This document shows positions 51,756-60,379 of a DNA stretch of 64,000 nt, one piece after another. The notes under the pieces were generated by a model. The model searched no databases, was not told the DNA's origin, and saw only the letters and a program-made list of their open reading frames with translations. The stretch is from CAYWNA01 sp964459305 (lineage in GTDB: Bacteria; Planctomycetota; Planctomycetia; Pirellulales; Pirellulaceae), in contig CAYWNA010000024.1 of the NCBI GenBank assembly GCA_964459305.1, positions 18,833 through 82,832 on the forward strand, written 5' to 3'. A program made the position numbers and the translations under genes. Each line of letters starts with the position of its first letter. The stretch's first letter is position 1.

Positions 51756-52952
51756 CTACGCTGCCGCTGTGAAACGTCGGTACTTTGGGACGAGGATGTC
51801 TCCCTGGTCAGCCATTCGACCGGCCAATCCGGCCAATTGCTGTTGTGCCTGCTCCAGGTCGCTCAGTCTCGTCGGCCCGAGCTGTTCCATTTGGCGTCGG
51901 AACGTTCTGGCTTCGCGAAGGGGCAACCGCCGTAGAATTCGATCGACCATCTGTTGGCTGGCACCTGTAAGCGCCAGGAGCGTCACGCCGGGATCGGCCG
52001 CCCTGAACACTTTGGCCAGAGCAATATCGTTCAGCGCGATCAGGTCGTTGAAGTCGAGCATCGACGCCGAATCAGATGGTTTTGTGCAATCCGTGACCGG
52101 CGGGCGCTCAAAAGGAACGTGGGGCACCTTTCCCACCGTGTCGGAGACTGCCCCGCCAGCGGTGGCATGCTCGAAAACGTGCTCTATGTGCTCGCGTCCC
52201 TCCTCGCCAGGTGAGTTGCTCCTCTGTATTGCAGTCGATTTGTGTTCGTGGGCCTGACATGCACATCCCAAGTGCCGTGCGACCCGGCGATCGCAGGCAT
52301 CCAGGCGTGCAAGCAGTACCTCCCGCTCCTTCCCGATAGCGGCCCCAAGAATCGCCTCCAAGACCGCTAATCCCTTTGGTTGCTCTCGACTGGCACGCGC
52401 CATTTGGTCGACCAGTTTCTTCAGTTCCTGGCCAACCTCGCAGACGGCATTCGCGTCGGTTTCGTCCAATCTAGCCAAACGTCCAAGTACTTCCGTCTGA
52501 AACTCTGGTGCAAACCGCGTCACAACGTCCGCCGCGCGTTGCGGCGGAAGGTGAGCCAGGACGATACTAACCGTTTGTGGATGCTCTGAGACAAGGAACT
52601 CGGCCAGTTTGTCCGGCGAAGCATCCGTCAGAAAGGCAAACTGGGGTGGTTCGGATCGGTGCTCAACAGCCGCCGCCGGGATATGTTCAATCGAAACGGT
52701 CCCATCAACCAGGGGATCGGCCACGTCGGCGCCAGACGAATTAGACATTTGGCGAGAAGAACCACCTTGAATGAACTCTTCGATGATAAGTTTGCGCTCA
52801 TCAGCCTCGACCGCGTCGAGTTGAAGCATGGCATTGCGAACCTGCACAGCCTCTTCGTGTGCCATCTGTTCCAATAGGGTGTCTGCGGCCGGGCCGTCAA
52901 GACTATCGATCAGGATTGCCACCTTGCGGAGTGTATCGTCTTGCTCGGTCAT
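51756..52952 (-). CDS. fliG: Flagellar motor switch protein FliG with an unusual insertion
   Basis: A 398-aa protein. The middle domain has the EHPQT motif (LVSEHPQTVSIVLAHLP). The C-terminal torque domain reads MLDFNDLIALNDIALAKVF, LLALTGASQQMVDRILRRLP and GPTRLSDLEQAQQQLAGLA, as in FliG. The family is usually ~330-345 aa; an insertion of ~80-90 residues lies between the middle and C-terminal domains and contains Cys/His residues (DACDRRVARHLGCACQAHEH). Starts at 52952 (ATG) or 52964 (GTG) are both possible. It follows fliF by 21 bp and would connect the MS ring to the stator. Confidence 0.88.
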   Translation of the reverse strand: MTEQDDTLRKVAILIDSLDGPAADTLLEQMAHEEAVQVRNAMLQLDAVEADERKLIIEEFIQGGSSRQMSNSSGADVADPLVDGTVSIEHIPAAAVEHRSEPPQFAFLTDASPDKLAEFLVSEHPQTVSIVLAHLPPQRAADVVTRFAPEFQTEVLGRLARLDETDANAVCEVGQELKKLVDQMARASREQPKGLAVLEAILGAAIGKEREVLLARLDACDRRVARHLGCACQAHEHKSTAIQRSNSPGEEGREHIEHVFEHATAGGAVSDTVGKVPHVPFERPPVTDCTKPSDSASMLDFNDLIALNDIALAKVFRAADPGVTLLALTGASQQMVDRILRRLPLREARTFRRQMEQLGPTRLSDLEQAQQQLAGLAGRMADQGDILVPKYRRFTAAA

Positions 52953-52973
52953 GGACGGTCTCACGTTCCGGCT

Positions 52974-54413
52974 CTATGCCGCCTTCTTCTTAAGCCATTG
53001 CTTCAGCACCTCGGCAGCCGCATCGGGATCCTCCTTGATCCTCCGGCTCAGCTCACCCCGCGAGTCCGGAGTGTGTGAGGGCTCGCTCGGTTCGGACGAC
53101 TGCGACTGAGTCGGTTGTTGGCGTGATGACGGCATGAGGCGGGGCGTATTCTCGGCAACACGATTGCGTTTGCCCAGCGACCGACGTCTCCAACGGCGAT
53201 ATAGTAGGACTCCAAGCAGACTGGTCAGGCCCAAGGCGACTGCTTGCTGGTGCTTTGTTATCCACGAAACGGCGTCCTTCCACGGCGAAAGCTCCGGGGC
53301 GGCTGCCGGAGGACCATCGTCGTAAGACGTCACTGAGACCTGGGCTCCTGTGTTCCACTGCGGTGCTGGCGGTGGCAAGAGGGCCAGAACCGCTTGCTCG
53401 ACCTCTTGCTTGATCTCTGCCTCGATGCGTTCGACCGCCGCCGGATCGGACAGCGGCCCCTTGGAGTCCGGCGCACGCTCGCACCAAACCGTCCTGAAGT
53501 AGCTCTTCGGAAGACCGATCGATGCGGTTACAAGGGTGGGGGCCAGCGAACGGCGGTGACCAAGTTCACCGGAACCGGGCCCTAAGGAGGGTGGAATGGG
53601 AGCTGCAAGGTGAACGTTGACGCCCACGACCGCCCCGCGGTACATCGATAGTCGTTCCCGAATCTTGGACTTATATTCGCTTTCGAACATCCGCTTCGTA
53701 GCGTATGCATGGGCGGCACTGTGCGGGTCGTCACTACCATCGGCACCCGGGTATGCCCGGGGCGCGTTCATATCGACGACGGTGACGTCTTTGAGCTGCA
53801 GGCCAACGATGTACCCTGCCACCGTTTGGCGAATCGTCTCGATCTGCTCGTACTCCAACGTGCGTTTGTCAACGGCGCGAACGGCCACAACTGCCCGCGT
53901 TTCCGTGATCGGCGGAAATGCCTGTATCTTCTCTTTGGAATACTTGACGGTCGCGGTTTCGATACCGTTCAATTCACGCACGATGCGCCCCAGCTTCTGC
54001 TGATCGGCATACTGATAGTTCATTTTGATCTGTTCGCGCGAAGCAAACGGACTAGGGTTCTCCATTACCGTCGCGAGCGGATCGTCGAGTCCCGCGGGCA
54101 AAGCGTCGGCTTCGTCCGCCGCTACCAAGTACGCATTTCTCTTGGCCCGGGGAACGAGGATTTGGCTGCCGTCGACGCGCGAATCATTCAGGCCGGCGTC
54201 ACAGAAGGCCCGTTTCATCTTGGCGATTTCGCGCAGAGAGAAGGTTTGGTCGTCCAGCAACGGTTCGTAGGTCACTTCGGATCGTCGCGCCAAGAACATT
54301 AGCGCGCCCACGACAACCAACATGGCGAACAAGACGCTAGTAAGGCGGGTGTTTCTCGTCAGCGAATGGAGTTTTTCCGCGAGTTGATCGGGAAACCTGT
54401 TCAGAAACTCCAT
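52974..54413 (-). CDS. fliF: Flagellar MS-ring protein FliF
   Basis: A 479-aa protein with an N-terminal membrane helix (TSVLFAMLVVVGALMFLA), ring-building motifs in the periplasmic part (YEPLLDDQTFSLREIAKMK; MNYQYADQQKLGRIVRELNG; PPITETRAVVAVRA), a second helix near residue 400 (QAVALGLTSLLGVLLYRRW) and a C-terminal FliG-binding tail (IKEDPDAAAEVLKQWLKK). It is shorter than the usual ~550 aa. ATG at 54413 (MEFLNRFPDQ) is chosen as the family-like start. Confidence 0.92.
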   Translation of the reverse strand: MEFLNRFPDQLAEKLHSLTRNTRLTSVLFAMLVVVGALMFLARRSEVTYEPLLDDQTFSLREIAKMKRAFCDAGLNDSRVDGSQILVPRAKRNAYLVAADEADALPAGLDDPLATVMENPSPFASREQIKMNYQYADQQKLGRIVRELNGIETATVKYSKEKIQAFPPITETRAVVAVRAVDKRTLEYEQIETIRQTVAGYIVGLQLKDVTVVDMNAPRAYPGADGSDDPHSAAHAYATKRMFESEYKSKIRERLSMYRGAVVGVNVHLAAPIPPSLGPGSGELGHRRSLAPTLVTASIGLPKSYFRTVWCERAPDSKGPLSDPAAVERIEAEIKQEVEQAVLALLPPPAPQWNTGAQVSVTSYDDGPPAAAPELSPWKDAVSWITKHQQAVALGLTSLLGVLLYRRWRRRSLGKRNRVAENTPRLMPSSRQQPTQSQSSEPSEPSHTPDSRGELSRRIKEDPDAAAEVLKQWLKKKAA

Positions 54414-54484
54414 CCATGGAACTCCCGTTGTCCGACCAGCCAGATTCATGGTGCAGGCAAGGGTGCCCGCCCACTTGATTGTGG

Positions 54485-55003
54485 CTACGCGGCTCTCCTG
54501 GAACCGCTATCCGTATCCGTGGATGGCGGAATCTGAATGGTGAATGCTGCTCCGCCCTCCGGGCACTCGCTTGCACAAATCTCGACACCACTGGTGGCTG
54601 CAATTCGACGAACGTCGGACGACAGTCGCTCGGCAGTCAAGCCGTCTTCCTTGGCGCTCTCGGCAGGCAGTCCCTGCGATTTGTACTGTTCGAATGACTC
54701 ACTTCGGCCGCCGGCCACTTCAATTTCGACACCGTGCTCGTCGTCGCTGAAGGCGGTCACAACGACACTGCCGCCATTGGGGGTGGCCCCCAAGACGCCG
54801 GCGAGCAATTGCTCCAAGACCACGTACAACCGATCGCGATCACCATCAACCATCGTGTACGGCGGAGCATCTACTTCGATGTCGATTCCTCGCCCAATAA
54901 ATTGTGGGTCCAGCGATTCACAAACCTCGTGGATCACGTCGCTGACATCAAAACTCTGTTCGGTAGGCTCACCGTGTGGCAGAAATCGTAAAACATCACT
55001 CAT
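54485..55003 (-). CDS. Degenerate histidine-kinase-type ATPase domain protein upstream of fliF
   Basis: A 172-aa protein made of an HATPase-like fold only: FDVSDVIHEVCESLDPQF, DRDRLYVVLEQLLAGVLGA at the N-box position, and GGAAFTIQIPP at the end, where kinases have their last strands. The Asn of the N-box and the D-x-G-x-G box are missing, and there is no dimerisation/phospho-His domain. I infer a non-catalytic or binding role. It sits 71 bp before fliF and probably shares its transcript. Confidence 0.6.
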   Translation of the reverse strand: MSDVLRFLPHGEPTEQSFDVSDVIHEVCESLDPQFIGRGIDIEVDAPPYTMVDGDRDRLYVVLEQLLAGVLGATPNGGSVVVTAFSDDEHGVEIEVAGGRSESFEQYKSQGLPAESAKEDGLTAERLSSDVRRIAATSGVEICASECPEGGAAFTIQIPPSTDTDSGSRRAA

Positions 55004-55174
55004 GACTCACACCCCTCGTCGGCTGAGGTCCTGTCTCGTCGCGTGTTTCGGTGGCTATGCAGAGAAAAGCGGCGTGGTTGTACTCGAAACACGTCGAGTG
55101 TGTCAACGTGCGTTTAAGTGCCGAGTAGATAAGGGATTGCGACTACACGCAGAAACTTGGGAACAGAGACGAGG

Positions 55175-55948
55175 TCAGTTCGATTCGCCGGGATAGACGT
55201 GGACATCGCGGCTGCGCGAATCGCTTACGCCATTCATTTGCTCCATCACCCATCCGTCCACGTCGTCCAACATCTGCGTCGTCAGCTCGTCGCCGCATGG
55301 ATACAGCCGCAAGGTCACGTGCATTGATGCGGTATGGTACAACTCCAACTCGCGACGGGTCACGTGCAGGGGATACGTCACCGATTCTCGGCCCTGAGCC
55401 ATAAGTATCGGCAATTTGCGTGCCTGTCGCAGACGCGAAAGCGGGGCCGACCCAGTGGGAAACCGGCCGCCGACCGAGATCGCTCCAGCGAAGAACGCAG
55501 GACGTTGTAGTCCAATTCGTATGGCCAGCGTGCCACCGCACTGATAGCCACCCAGAAAAATACGATCCTTCGCTACGTTGTACTTGCTGCAAGCAACCTC
55601 GATGCTCTCGAATATCCGCTCGTCGGCATCCTGAACGGCTTGCTCGTCCTGCTGCCATTGGTAGCCAAGGCAACCCGGATCGGGTGGGCAGCACCCGCGC
55701 GGTCCTACCGCCACATAATTCCGCAAGCTCACGTGCGGCATGATACGGCACAATTGCCGCTCGTCATCGCCCGGTCCGTGCAGCCAGACCAATAACGGAT
55801 AGGCGTAGCCCGGTTCGTAGTGACAAGGGGCAAAGAGGCTGTAGTGGAAATGGCGGTGCTGGGCATGCTCCAAGACCGACTGGTCCACTCGCGGAGTCGT
55901 CCGAGGCGCACCCATGGCCTGATCAGACCGATGTCGAATGCGATTCAT
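55175..55948 (-). CDS. Alpha/beta-hydrolase-fold protein lacking the catalytic triad
   Basis: A 257-aa protein with the fold of small phospholipase/carboxylesterases: PLLVWLHGPGDDERQL (oxyanion region), VAKDRIFLGGYQCGGTLA where active enzymes have G-x-S-x-G, and LRLYPCGDELTTQMLDDVD where active enzymes have GHEL. The nucleophile position is Q136 and the His position is D220, so hydrolysis is unlikely. It is the first gene of the minus-strand run leading to fliF-fliG-fliI, with a promoter 45 bp upstream. A binding or regulatory job in flagellar assembly is inferred from context only. Confidence 0.7.
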   Translation of the reverse strand: MNRIRHRSDQAMGAPRTTPRVDQSVLEHAQHRHFHYSLFAPCHYEPGYAYPLLVWLHGPGDDERQLCRIMPHVSLRNYVAVGPRGCCPPDPGCLGYQWQQDEQAVQDADERIFESIEVACSKYNVAKDRIFLGGYQCGGTLAIRIGLQRPAFFAGAISVGGRFPTGSAPLSRLRQARKLPILMAQGRESVTYPLHVTRRELELYHTASMHVTLRLYPCGDELTTQMLDDVDGWVMEQMNGVSDSRSRDVHVYPGESN

Positions 55949-56282
55949 GATTGATTATGATGTCGAGAGGCTTGATGTATCTTAAAGATAGCGTTTTAAT
56001 TCAGCCAGGGCACTCTGTCAATGTCAACCCACCCGTTCCTGCGTGAGATTATTGAACCCTCGTCGTTTGAGTATTTTGTGTCATTCAGAAGGGACCACAG
56101 GGGAACGCAAACCGGTAGGCGTGAGCCCGCTGATGAAACCGAAGGCTGACACCTCCGCTCGCCGATATTCTCACGGCCTCGAAGTGAACAATTCTGCTCC
56201 ACGCCACGGCCGGACACGAGCGAATTATGCTGCTCCTGGTCGGGGATGGAGAGAATGTGCCATCCTGGTCGGTCACGGCATA
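55949..56282. other. Intergenic interval with promoter and a possible dispersed repeat
   Basis: About 330 bp without a gene. It holds the promoter at 55993-56021. The stretch 56110-56180, with CCGGTAGGCGTGAGCCCGC then TGATGAAACCGAAGGCTGAC, has the appearance of a repetitive element seen in planctomycete intergenic DNA, but no second copy is present in this window. Confidence 0.4.
55993..56021 (-). promoter_or_regulatory. Sigma-70-like promoter for the hydrolase-fold/fliF run
   Basis: On the minus strand TTGACA (56021-56016) and TAAAAC (55998-55993) are separated by 17 bp, giving a start about 38 bp upstream of the ATG at 55948. The -35 box is a perfect consensus. Confidence 0.45.
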
Positions 56283-57263
56283 TCACATGGCCGCGCGCAC
56301 GAGGTCAAGAACCTTGGGTTGCACCTGATCAAACGCGCCTTCAATGAACGCGCCTGCCGCAGCCTTATGGCCGCCGCCGCCGAGTTTCTCAGCAATCTGA
56401 CTGCAATCCAACTCAGAGCGGCTTCGGAAACTGAGTTTGAAACCGCCGTCCAGTTGTTCGACGAGAATCACGGCCGCTTCCGTGCCGGCGATGGCCAGCG
56501 TCATGTTGATGACGTCCTCCGTGTCGCTGGGCAGAGCACCCGTACGCGCGAAATCGTCCTTCAGCACGTACGTGTGTGCCAACCGGCCGTCCAAGTCGGA
56601 TGCGACACGCGAGAGAATCACGCCGCGCAGCCGCACGCGGCCGATGGTGTCCTTTTCGTAGAGTTCCGCATAAATTTCATCAGGACGTACGCCAGCATCA
56701 ATCAGCTTTGCAACCGATCGATAGGTTATACTGTTGACGGAAGAAAAACGAAACCATCCGGTGTCGGTGGCAATGGCGGCAAAAAGAGGCCGAGCGATTT
56801 CCGGCGTCAGTGGAACGTCTAGGGCTTCCGCGGCTTCCAGCACCAAACGTCCGGTGGCTTCCGCCTTCGTGTCCTTGAACAGTTCGGCGTCAAGATCGTC
56901 TTCGCTGACATGGTGGTCCAGGAGTATCTTCTGGGCCTTGCTTTCGCGGACCACATCGCTCATCGGCCCGAGTTGGGCCCAGGCGCTAGTGTCCAGAATC
57001 ATCAGTACATCCACATCTGCCAACTCGGACGGCTGAACGTCGCTGCCTAGCGTCCTGATCTGATCGTCTGGATCGATGAAATCCAGGTTGGGTGGAGTGC
57101 TGTGGGCGTTGACGATGATGGCTTTCTTGCCCAACGTTTCGAGGATCTTCGCCATCGCAAGTTCGCTGCCCAATGCGTCGCAATCCGGGCGGATGTGACT
57201 GGTAATTAGGAACTTGTGATGGCCGTGGATGATCTCCGTGAATCGCGGCCAGTCGATCGTCAT
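56283..57263 (-). CDS. nrnA: NrnA-type DHH phosphoesterase (oligoribonuclease / pAp phosphatase)
   Basis: A 326-aa cytoplasmic protein with RPDCDALGSELAMAKIL (motif I), DVLMILDTSAWAQLG (motif II), LLDHHVSEDDLDAELF (DHH motif) and the DHHA1 end GGGGHKAAAGAFIEG. NrnA degrades nano-RNA and pAp using Mn ions. ATG at 57263 starts MTIDWPRFTEI. It follows ribF by 67 bp, a common order (nrnA near ribF and rbfA) in bacteria. Confidence 0.92.
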   Translation of the reverse strand: MTIDWPRFTEIIHGHHKFLITSHIRPDCDALGSELAMAKILETLGKKAIIVNAHSTPPNLDFIDPDDQIRTLGSDVQPSELADVDVLMILDTSAWAQLGPMSDVVRESKAQKILLDHHVSEDDLDAELFKDTKAEATGRLVLEAAEALDVPLTPEIARPLFAAIATDTGWFRFSSVNSITYRSVAKLIDAGVRPDEIYAELYEKDTIGRVRLRGVILSRVASDLDGRLAHTYVLKDDFARTGALPSDTEDVINMTLAIAGTEAAVILVEQLDGGFKLSFRSRSELDCSQIAEKLGGGGHKAAAGAFIEGAFDQVQPKVLDLVRAAM

Positions 57264-57330
57264 GAGAAGACTCTCTTTCCTCGACGCAGGCAGTCCACGC
57301 CAACGGCGTTTCCGATGCCCGATCATGGCG

Positions 57331-58254
57331 CTACTGCACCGCGATTTCTCGGGCGGCCTTGATGTCTCTGCCGAGTTGACTCTTCAGCTCGTCCACCGAG
57401 GCAAACGGATGAATGTCGCGGAGTCGGGCCAAGAAGTCAACCTCAAGTGGCTGGCCGTACAACGATCCCTGGAATCCAATCAAGTGCACCTCAAACTTCA
57501 AGGCATGCTCCCCAAATGTCGGATTCGGCCCGATATTGATGGCGGCCGGCCAGGTTTCACTCGCGGCTACGGCCCGTCCTGCGTAGACGCCGGCAGCCGG
57601 TAAGAGCGTGTCGACGGCTTCGACGTTCGCGGTGGGGAAACCGATCGACATGCCGCGGCGGGCTCCATGTGTTACAAGACCGCGGACACGATAAGGCCGC
57701 GTCAACATCGCCCCAGCCGCGTCGACGTCGCCCGTACGGATCAGCTCGCGAATTCGGCTACTGGACACATAATCGTCGTCATCAATCAAAGGCTCGACCA
57801 CATCCAGCGTCACGTCAGCGCGTTCACAAAGCGAGGCCAGCGAATGGACGTCTCCTGCTCGATCACGACCGAATCGGAAATTCGGACCTTCCACCATGGC
57901 CCGGGCGCGAAGCTGCCGGCAAACGACGCGATCGAAGAATTCTTGAGGCGACAGAGCCAGCAGCGCTTCATCCGTGGGATAAGCGATCAGCGCATCAACA
58001 CCCACCTCGGCCAGAAGTTCGGCTTTTCGTTCCGCCCAGGTCAACGGCGGGGGGGCTTCGTGCGGTCGGAGGATGCGTGCCGGATGCGGATCGAAGGTAA
58101 AAACAATCGCGGGACCGCCAACGGCGCGTGCCTGGATCTGTAGACGATCTATCAAGCGGGCGTGTCCCCGATGCACGCCGTCAAAATTGCCGATGGTCAC
58201 TGCGCCGTTGTGAAAATCCGGCGGAAGGTCTTCCAGTGTCGGTATTAGTCTCAC
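57331..58254 (-). CDS. ribF: Bifunctional riboflavin kinase / FAD synthetase
   Basis: A 307-aa protein. The N-terminal FAD synthetase has GNFDGVHRGHARLIDRL and SSSRIRELIRTGDVDAA. The C-terminal riboflavin kinase has GRRGMSIGFPTANV and NIGPNPTFGEHALKFEVHLI. It makes FMN and FAD from riboflavin and ATP. Length is normal. It lies between nnrD (33 bp) and nrnA in one direction. Confidence 0.96.
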   Translation of the reverse strand: MRLIPTLEDLPPDFHNGAVTIGNFDGVHRGHARLIDRLQIQARAVGGPAIVFTFDPHPARILRPHEAPPPLTWAERKAELLAEVGVDALIAYPTDEALLALSPQEFFDRVVCRQLRARAMVEGPNFRFGRDRAGDVHSLASLCERADVTLDVVEPLIDDDDYVSSSRIRELIRTGDVDAAGAMLTRPYRVRGLVTHGARRGMSIGFPTANVEAVDTLLPAAGVYAGRAVAASETWPAAINIGPNPTFGEHALKFEVHLIGFQGSLYGQPLEVDFLARLRDIHPFASVDELKSQLGRDIKAAREIAVQ

Positions 58255-58287
58255 GGCGATATCCGTGCAAATGTGTGAAAACGAAAC

Positions 58288-59166
58288 CTAGTCCGTTGAA
58301 ACACGGGGCAGCTGCCGGAACGCTTCCGGCAGAAGGCTCACCAAGTCGCTGGCGATCATCGACGTCTGGCCCAGACGATCCGCCGCTAGATCGCCCGCCA
58401 AGCCGTGAACGTGGACGCCTAGTTGAGCGGCTTCAAAGGCAGGCAATCCCTGGCACATAAGTGCGGCAATCAAACCGGTCAGCACGTCGCCGGAACCGCC
58501 GGAGGCCATGCCTGGGTTTCCGGTTGCGTTGTACGTGACCCGCGTTCCGTCTGTGATCAATGTGCGATGGCCTTTCAGCACCATCACGAGTCCGTGCTCT
58601 TTGGCCAGCCCGATCGCTTCCTGTCGCATCGAGTCAATGGACACCTGGGACTCTCGGGCGCCAATGAGTCGGCGGAACTCGCCGGGATGCGGCGTGAGGA
58701 TTCTCGGTCCACCCGGTGAAACCAAGCCGTGCGTCCTCGACGATAGCGCGTTCAGCGCATCGGCGTCGAAAACGATGGGCAGGGTCACGTTCTCATACAT
58801 CCACCCCATCAGTTCCATCAGCTCGTCGGAACGTCCCAGCCCCGGGCCGCAGGCAAGACAGCTAGCGCCCTCCGACAACTCGACGATCACTCCTTTGGCT
58901 TCCAATACCATACGGCCAGCTTCATCACAAGGCAACGGCGCGGTCATGTAGCAAGGTTCGAAGGACGCCACCACTTCAAGGCATGCGTCCGGGACGGCCA
59001 GCTTGATCAAGCCGGCACCGCCGCGCAATGCCGCCATGCCCGCCAGCGCGATCGCTCCGCTCATCCCGCGCGAACCGCCAACGACCAGCGCTCGGCCAAA
59101 ATCGCCCTTGTGGCTTTCCGGTCTTCTCGCCGGCAGTTGCGGAAGCGGCAACGTCGGGAACGTCAT
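58288..59166 (-). CDS. nnrD: ADP-dependent NAD(P)H-hydrate dehydratase
   Basis: A 292-aa ribokinase-fold enzyme: SHKGDFGRALVVGGSRGMSG at the start, ALRGGAGLIKLAVPDA, ILTPHPGEFRRLIG and NPGMASGGSGDVLTGLIAAL. It repairs hydrated NAD(P)H. The epimerase domain found in fused YjeF proteins is absent. The ATG overlaps the stop of the upstream APV-repeat gene (TGATG), so translation is probably coupled. Confidence 0.94.
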   Translation of the reverse strand: MTFPTLPLPQLPARRPESHKGDFGRALVVGGSRGMSGAIALAGMAALRGGAGLIKLAVPDACLEVVASFEPCYMTAPLPCDEAGRMVLEAKGVIVELSEGASCLACGPGLGRSDELMELMGWMYENVTLPIVFDADALNALSSRTHGLVSPGGPRILTPHPGEFRRLIGARESQVSIDSMRQEAIGLAKEHGLVMVLKGHRTLITDGTRVTYNATGNPGMASGGSGDVLTGLIAALMCQGLPAFEAAQLGVHVHGLAGDLAADRLGQTSMIASDLVSLLPEAFRQLPRVSTD

Positions 59167-59705
59167 CACGGGAGGATCAGTGGAGGATAGTAGGTGACGA
59201 CTGGCGCAGGTGCGTATCGCACGGTGACCGGAGCGGGCGCCGCAACGACCGGTGCGGGCGGAGCATAGTACGTCGTGACTGGAGCGGGAGCTGCGACAAC
59301 CGGTGCGGGCGGAGCGTAGTATGTCGTGACCGGTGCCGGCGCTGTGATAACCGGCGTGCGCGGAGCATAGTACGTCGTGACCGGTGCCGGCGTTGCGACA
59401 ACTGGTGCACGCGGAGCGTAGTACGTCGCAACGGTCGGTGAGGGCGCGTAATAGGCCGTTACCGGAGCCGGTGCGGCAATCGTGGACACGGCTGGCGCCG
59501 CATACGAAACAACCGGGCGGTAACCGACCCGCAGGCCAAGCAAACCGCGCCGCTCGGGGACGTAGCTCACAACAGGCTGAGGCGGGTAGTAAGTCGTCAC
59601 GACGGCGTGCCCCTGCGCCTTGCTCTCATCTGCCGACAGGACAAACACCAAACCGCTGGCGACGGCAGCCAAACCAAGAAACTTGACTGTCTTCAACATG
59701 GACAT
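59166..59705 (-). CDS. Secreted APV-repeat protein coupled to nnrD
   Basis: A 179-aa protein with a signal peptide (VKFLGLAAVASGLVFVLSAD). From about residue 65 onward it consists of Ala/Pro/Val/Tyr/Thr repeats with a 17-residue unit such as PPAPVVAAPAPVTTYYA, about four copies plus partial ones. Similar APV/YYAP proteins are common secreted planctomycete hypotheticals. It probably adopts an extended surface structure. The stop codon overlaps the nnrD start, an odd pairing of a structural protein with a metabolite-repair enzyme. Confidence 0.8.
   Translation of the reverse strand: MSMLKTVKFLGLAAVASGLVFVLSADESKAQGHAVVTTYYPPQPVVSYVPERRGLLGLRVGYRPVVSYAAPAVSTIAAPAPVTAYYAPSPTVATYYAPRAPVVATPAPVTTYYAPRTPVITAPAPVTTYYAPPAPVVAAPAPVTTYYAPPAPVVAAPAPVTVRYAPAPVVTYYPPLILP
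59215..59440 (-). repeat. Tandem 51-bp coding repeats in the APV protein gene
   Basis: About four units of 51 bp, each containing GCRTAGTAYGTCGTGAC on the plus strand, with a few substitutions between units. They encode the 17-residue repeat of the secreted protein. Confidence 0.85.
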
Positions 59706-59984
59706 GTCTCCTCAGATAATGCACGAAGCGGAACAGAGCTTGTGGTCGTGCAAAGCCATCCATGTTGCGACCGGCCCCAACCACTATTCTAACTCGCCGC
59801 TCTGGGTGTCGGCTAGTCACCGACCGTCGCAAAACCAGGCCCTGAGAATCCGTTGACCATCGACGATCATCGCGCGACAGGTATCATAATCCGACTAAAC
59901 TGCGCATTGTGACAATCAGAAGCAACATCTGGCGTGGACGCACCCGACCCTGCGAAAAGCCGGCTTACGCCGTTGATGCCGTTT

Positions 59985-60329
59985 TCATCCGCCGTCGGCA
60001 TTGTGGCGATAGACAAGGACTTCGACTTTTTCCATCGTGACCAGACCTTCGCCGATCATTTCGTCCAGATCCGGCAGGAAGGCGTTGATCTTCTCCTCCT
60101 CGTCCACGATTTCGATGACCATGGGCAGGTCTTCGGACAGCCTCAGGATTTTCGCGGTGTGAATGCGGCTGCTCGCACCGAATCCAACTGCTCCGTGCAG
60201 CACCGTCGCGCCCGCCAAGCCCTGACGACGGGCCTCTTGAACGATAGCTTCGTACAGGGGGCGGCCCTTGTGCTTGTCGCTTTCGCCGACAAAAATCCGC
60301 AGCAGTTTGGCTTCTCGTGGTAGTTTCAT
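59985..60329 (-). CDS. DUF190 family protein, linked to crcB
   Basis: A 114-aa protein matching DUF190: LLRIFVGESDKHKGRPLYEA, then IVQEARRQGLAGATVLHGA, VGFGASSRIHTAKILRLSED and LPMVIEIVDEE. The fold is PII-like. DUF190 genes are often next to crcB, as here (50 bp downstream), suggesting a role in fluoride or ion homeostasis. AGGAG abuts the ATG directly, an unusually short spacing, but no other in-frame start is near. Confidence 0.9.
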   Translation of the reverse strand: MKLPREAKLLRIFVGESDKHKGRPLYEAIVQEARRQGLAGATVLHGAVGFGASSRIHTAKILRLSEDLPMVIEIVDEEEKINAFLPDLDEMIGEGLVTMEKVEVLVYRHNADGG

Positions 60330-60379
60330 CTCCTATCCCTCTCGATTCCCGCGTTCACCTCGTCAAACCGCCGTAGCAG

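Noticed and set aside
59165..59705. CRISPR-like array in the 51-bp repeats
   Set aside because: The repeats are contiguous, in frame and encode the 17-residue APV unit; there are no unique spacers and no cas genes.
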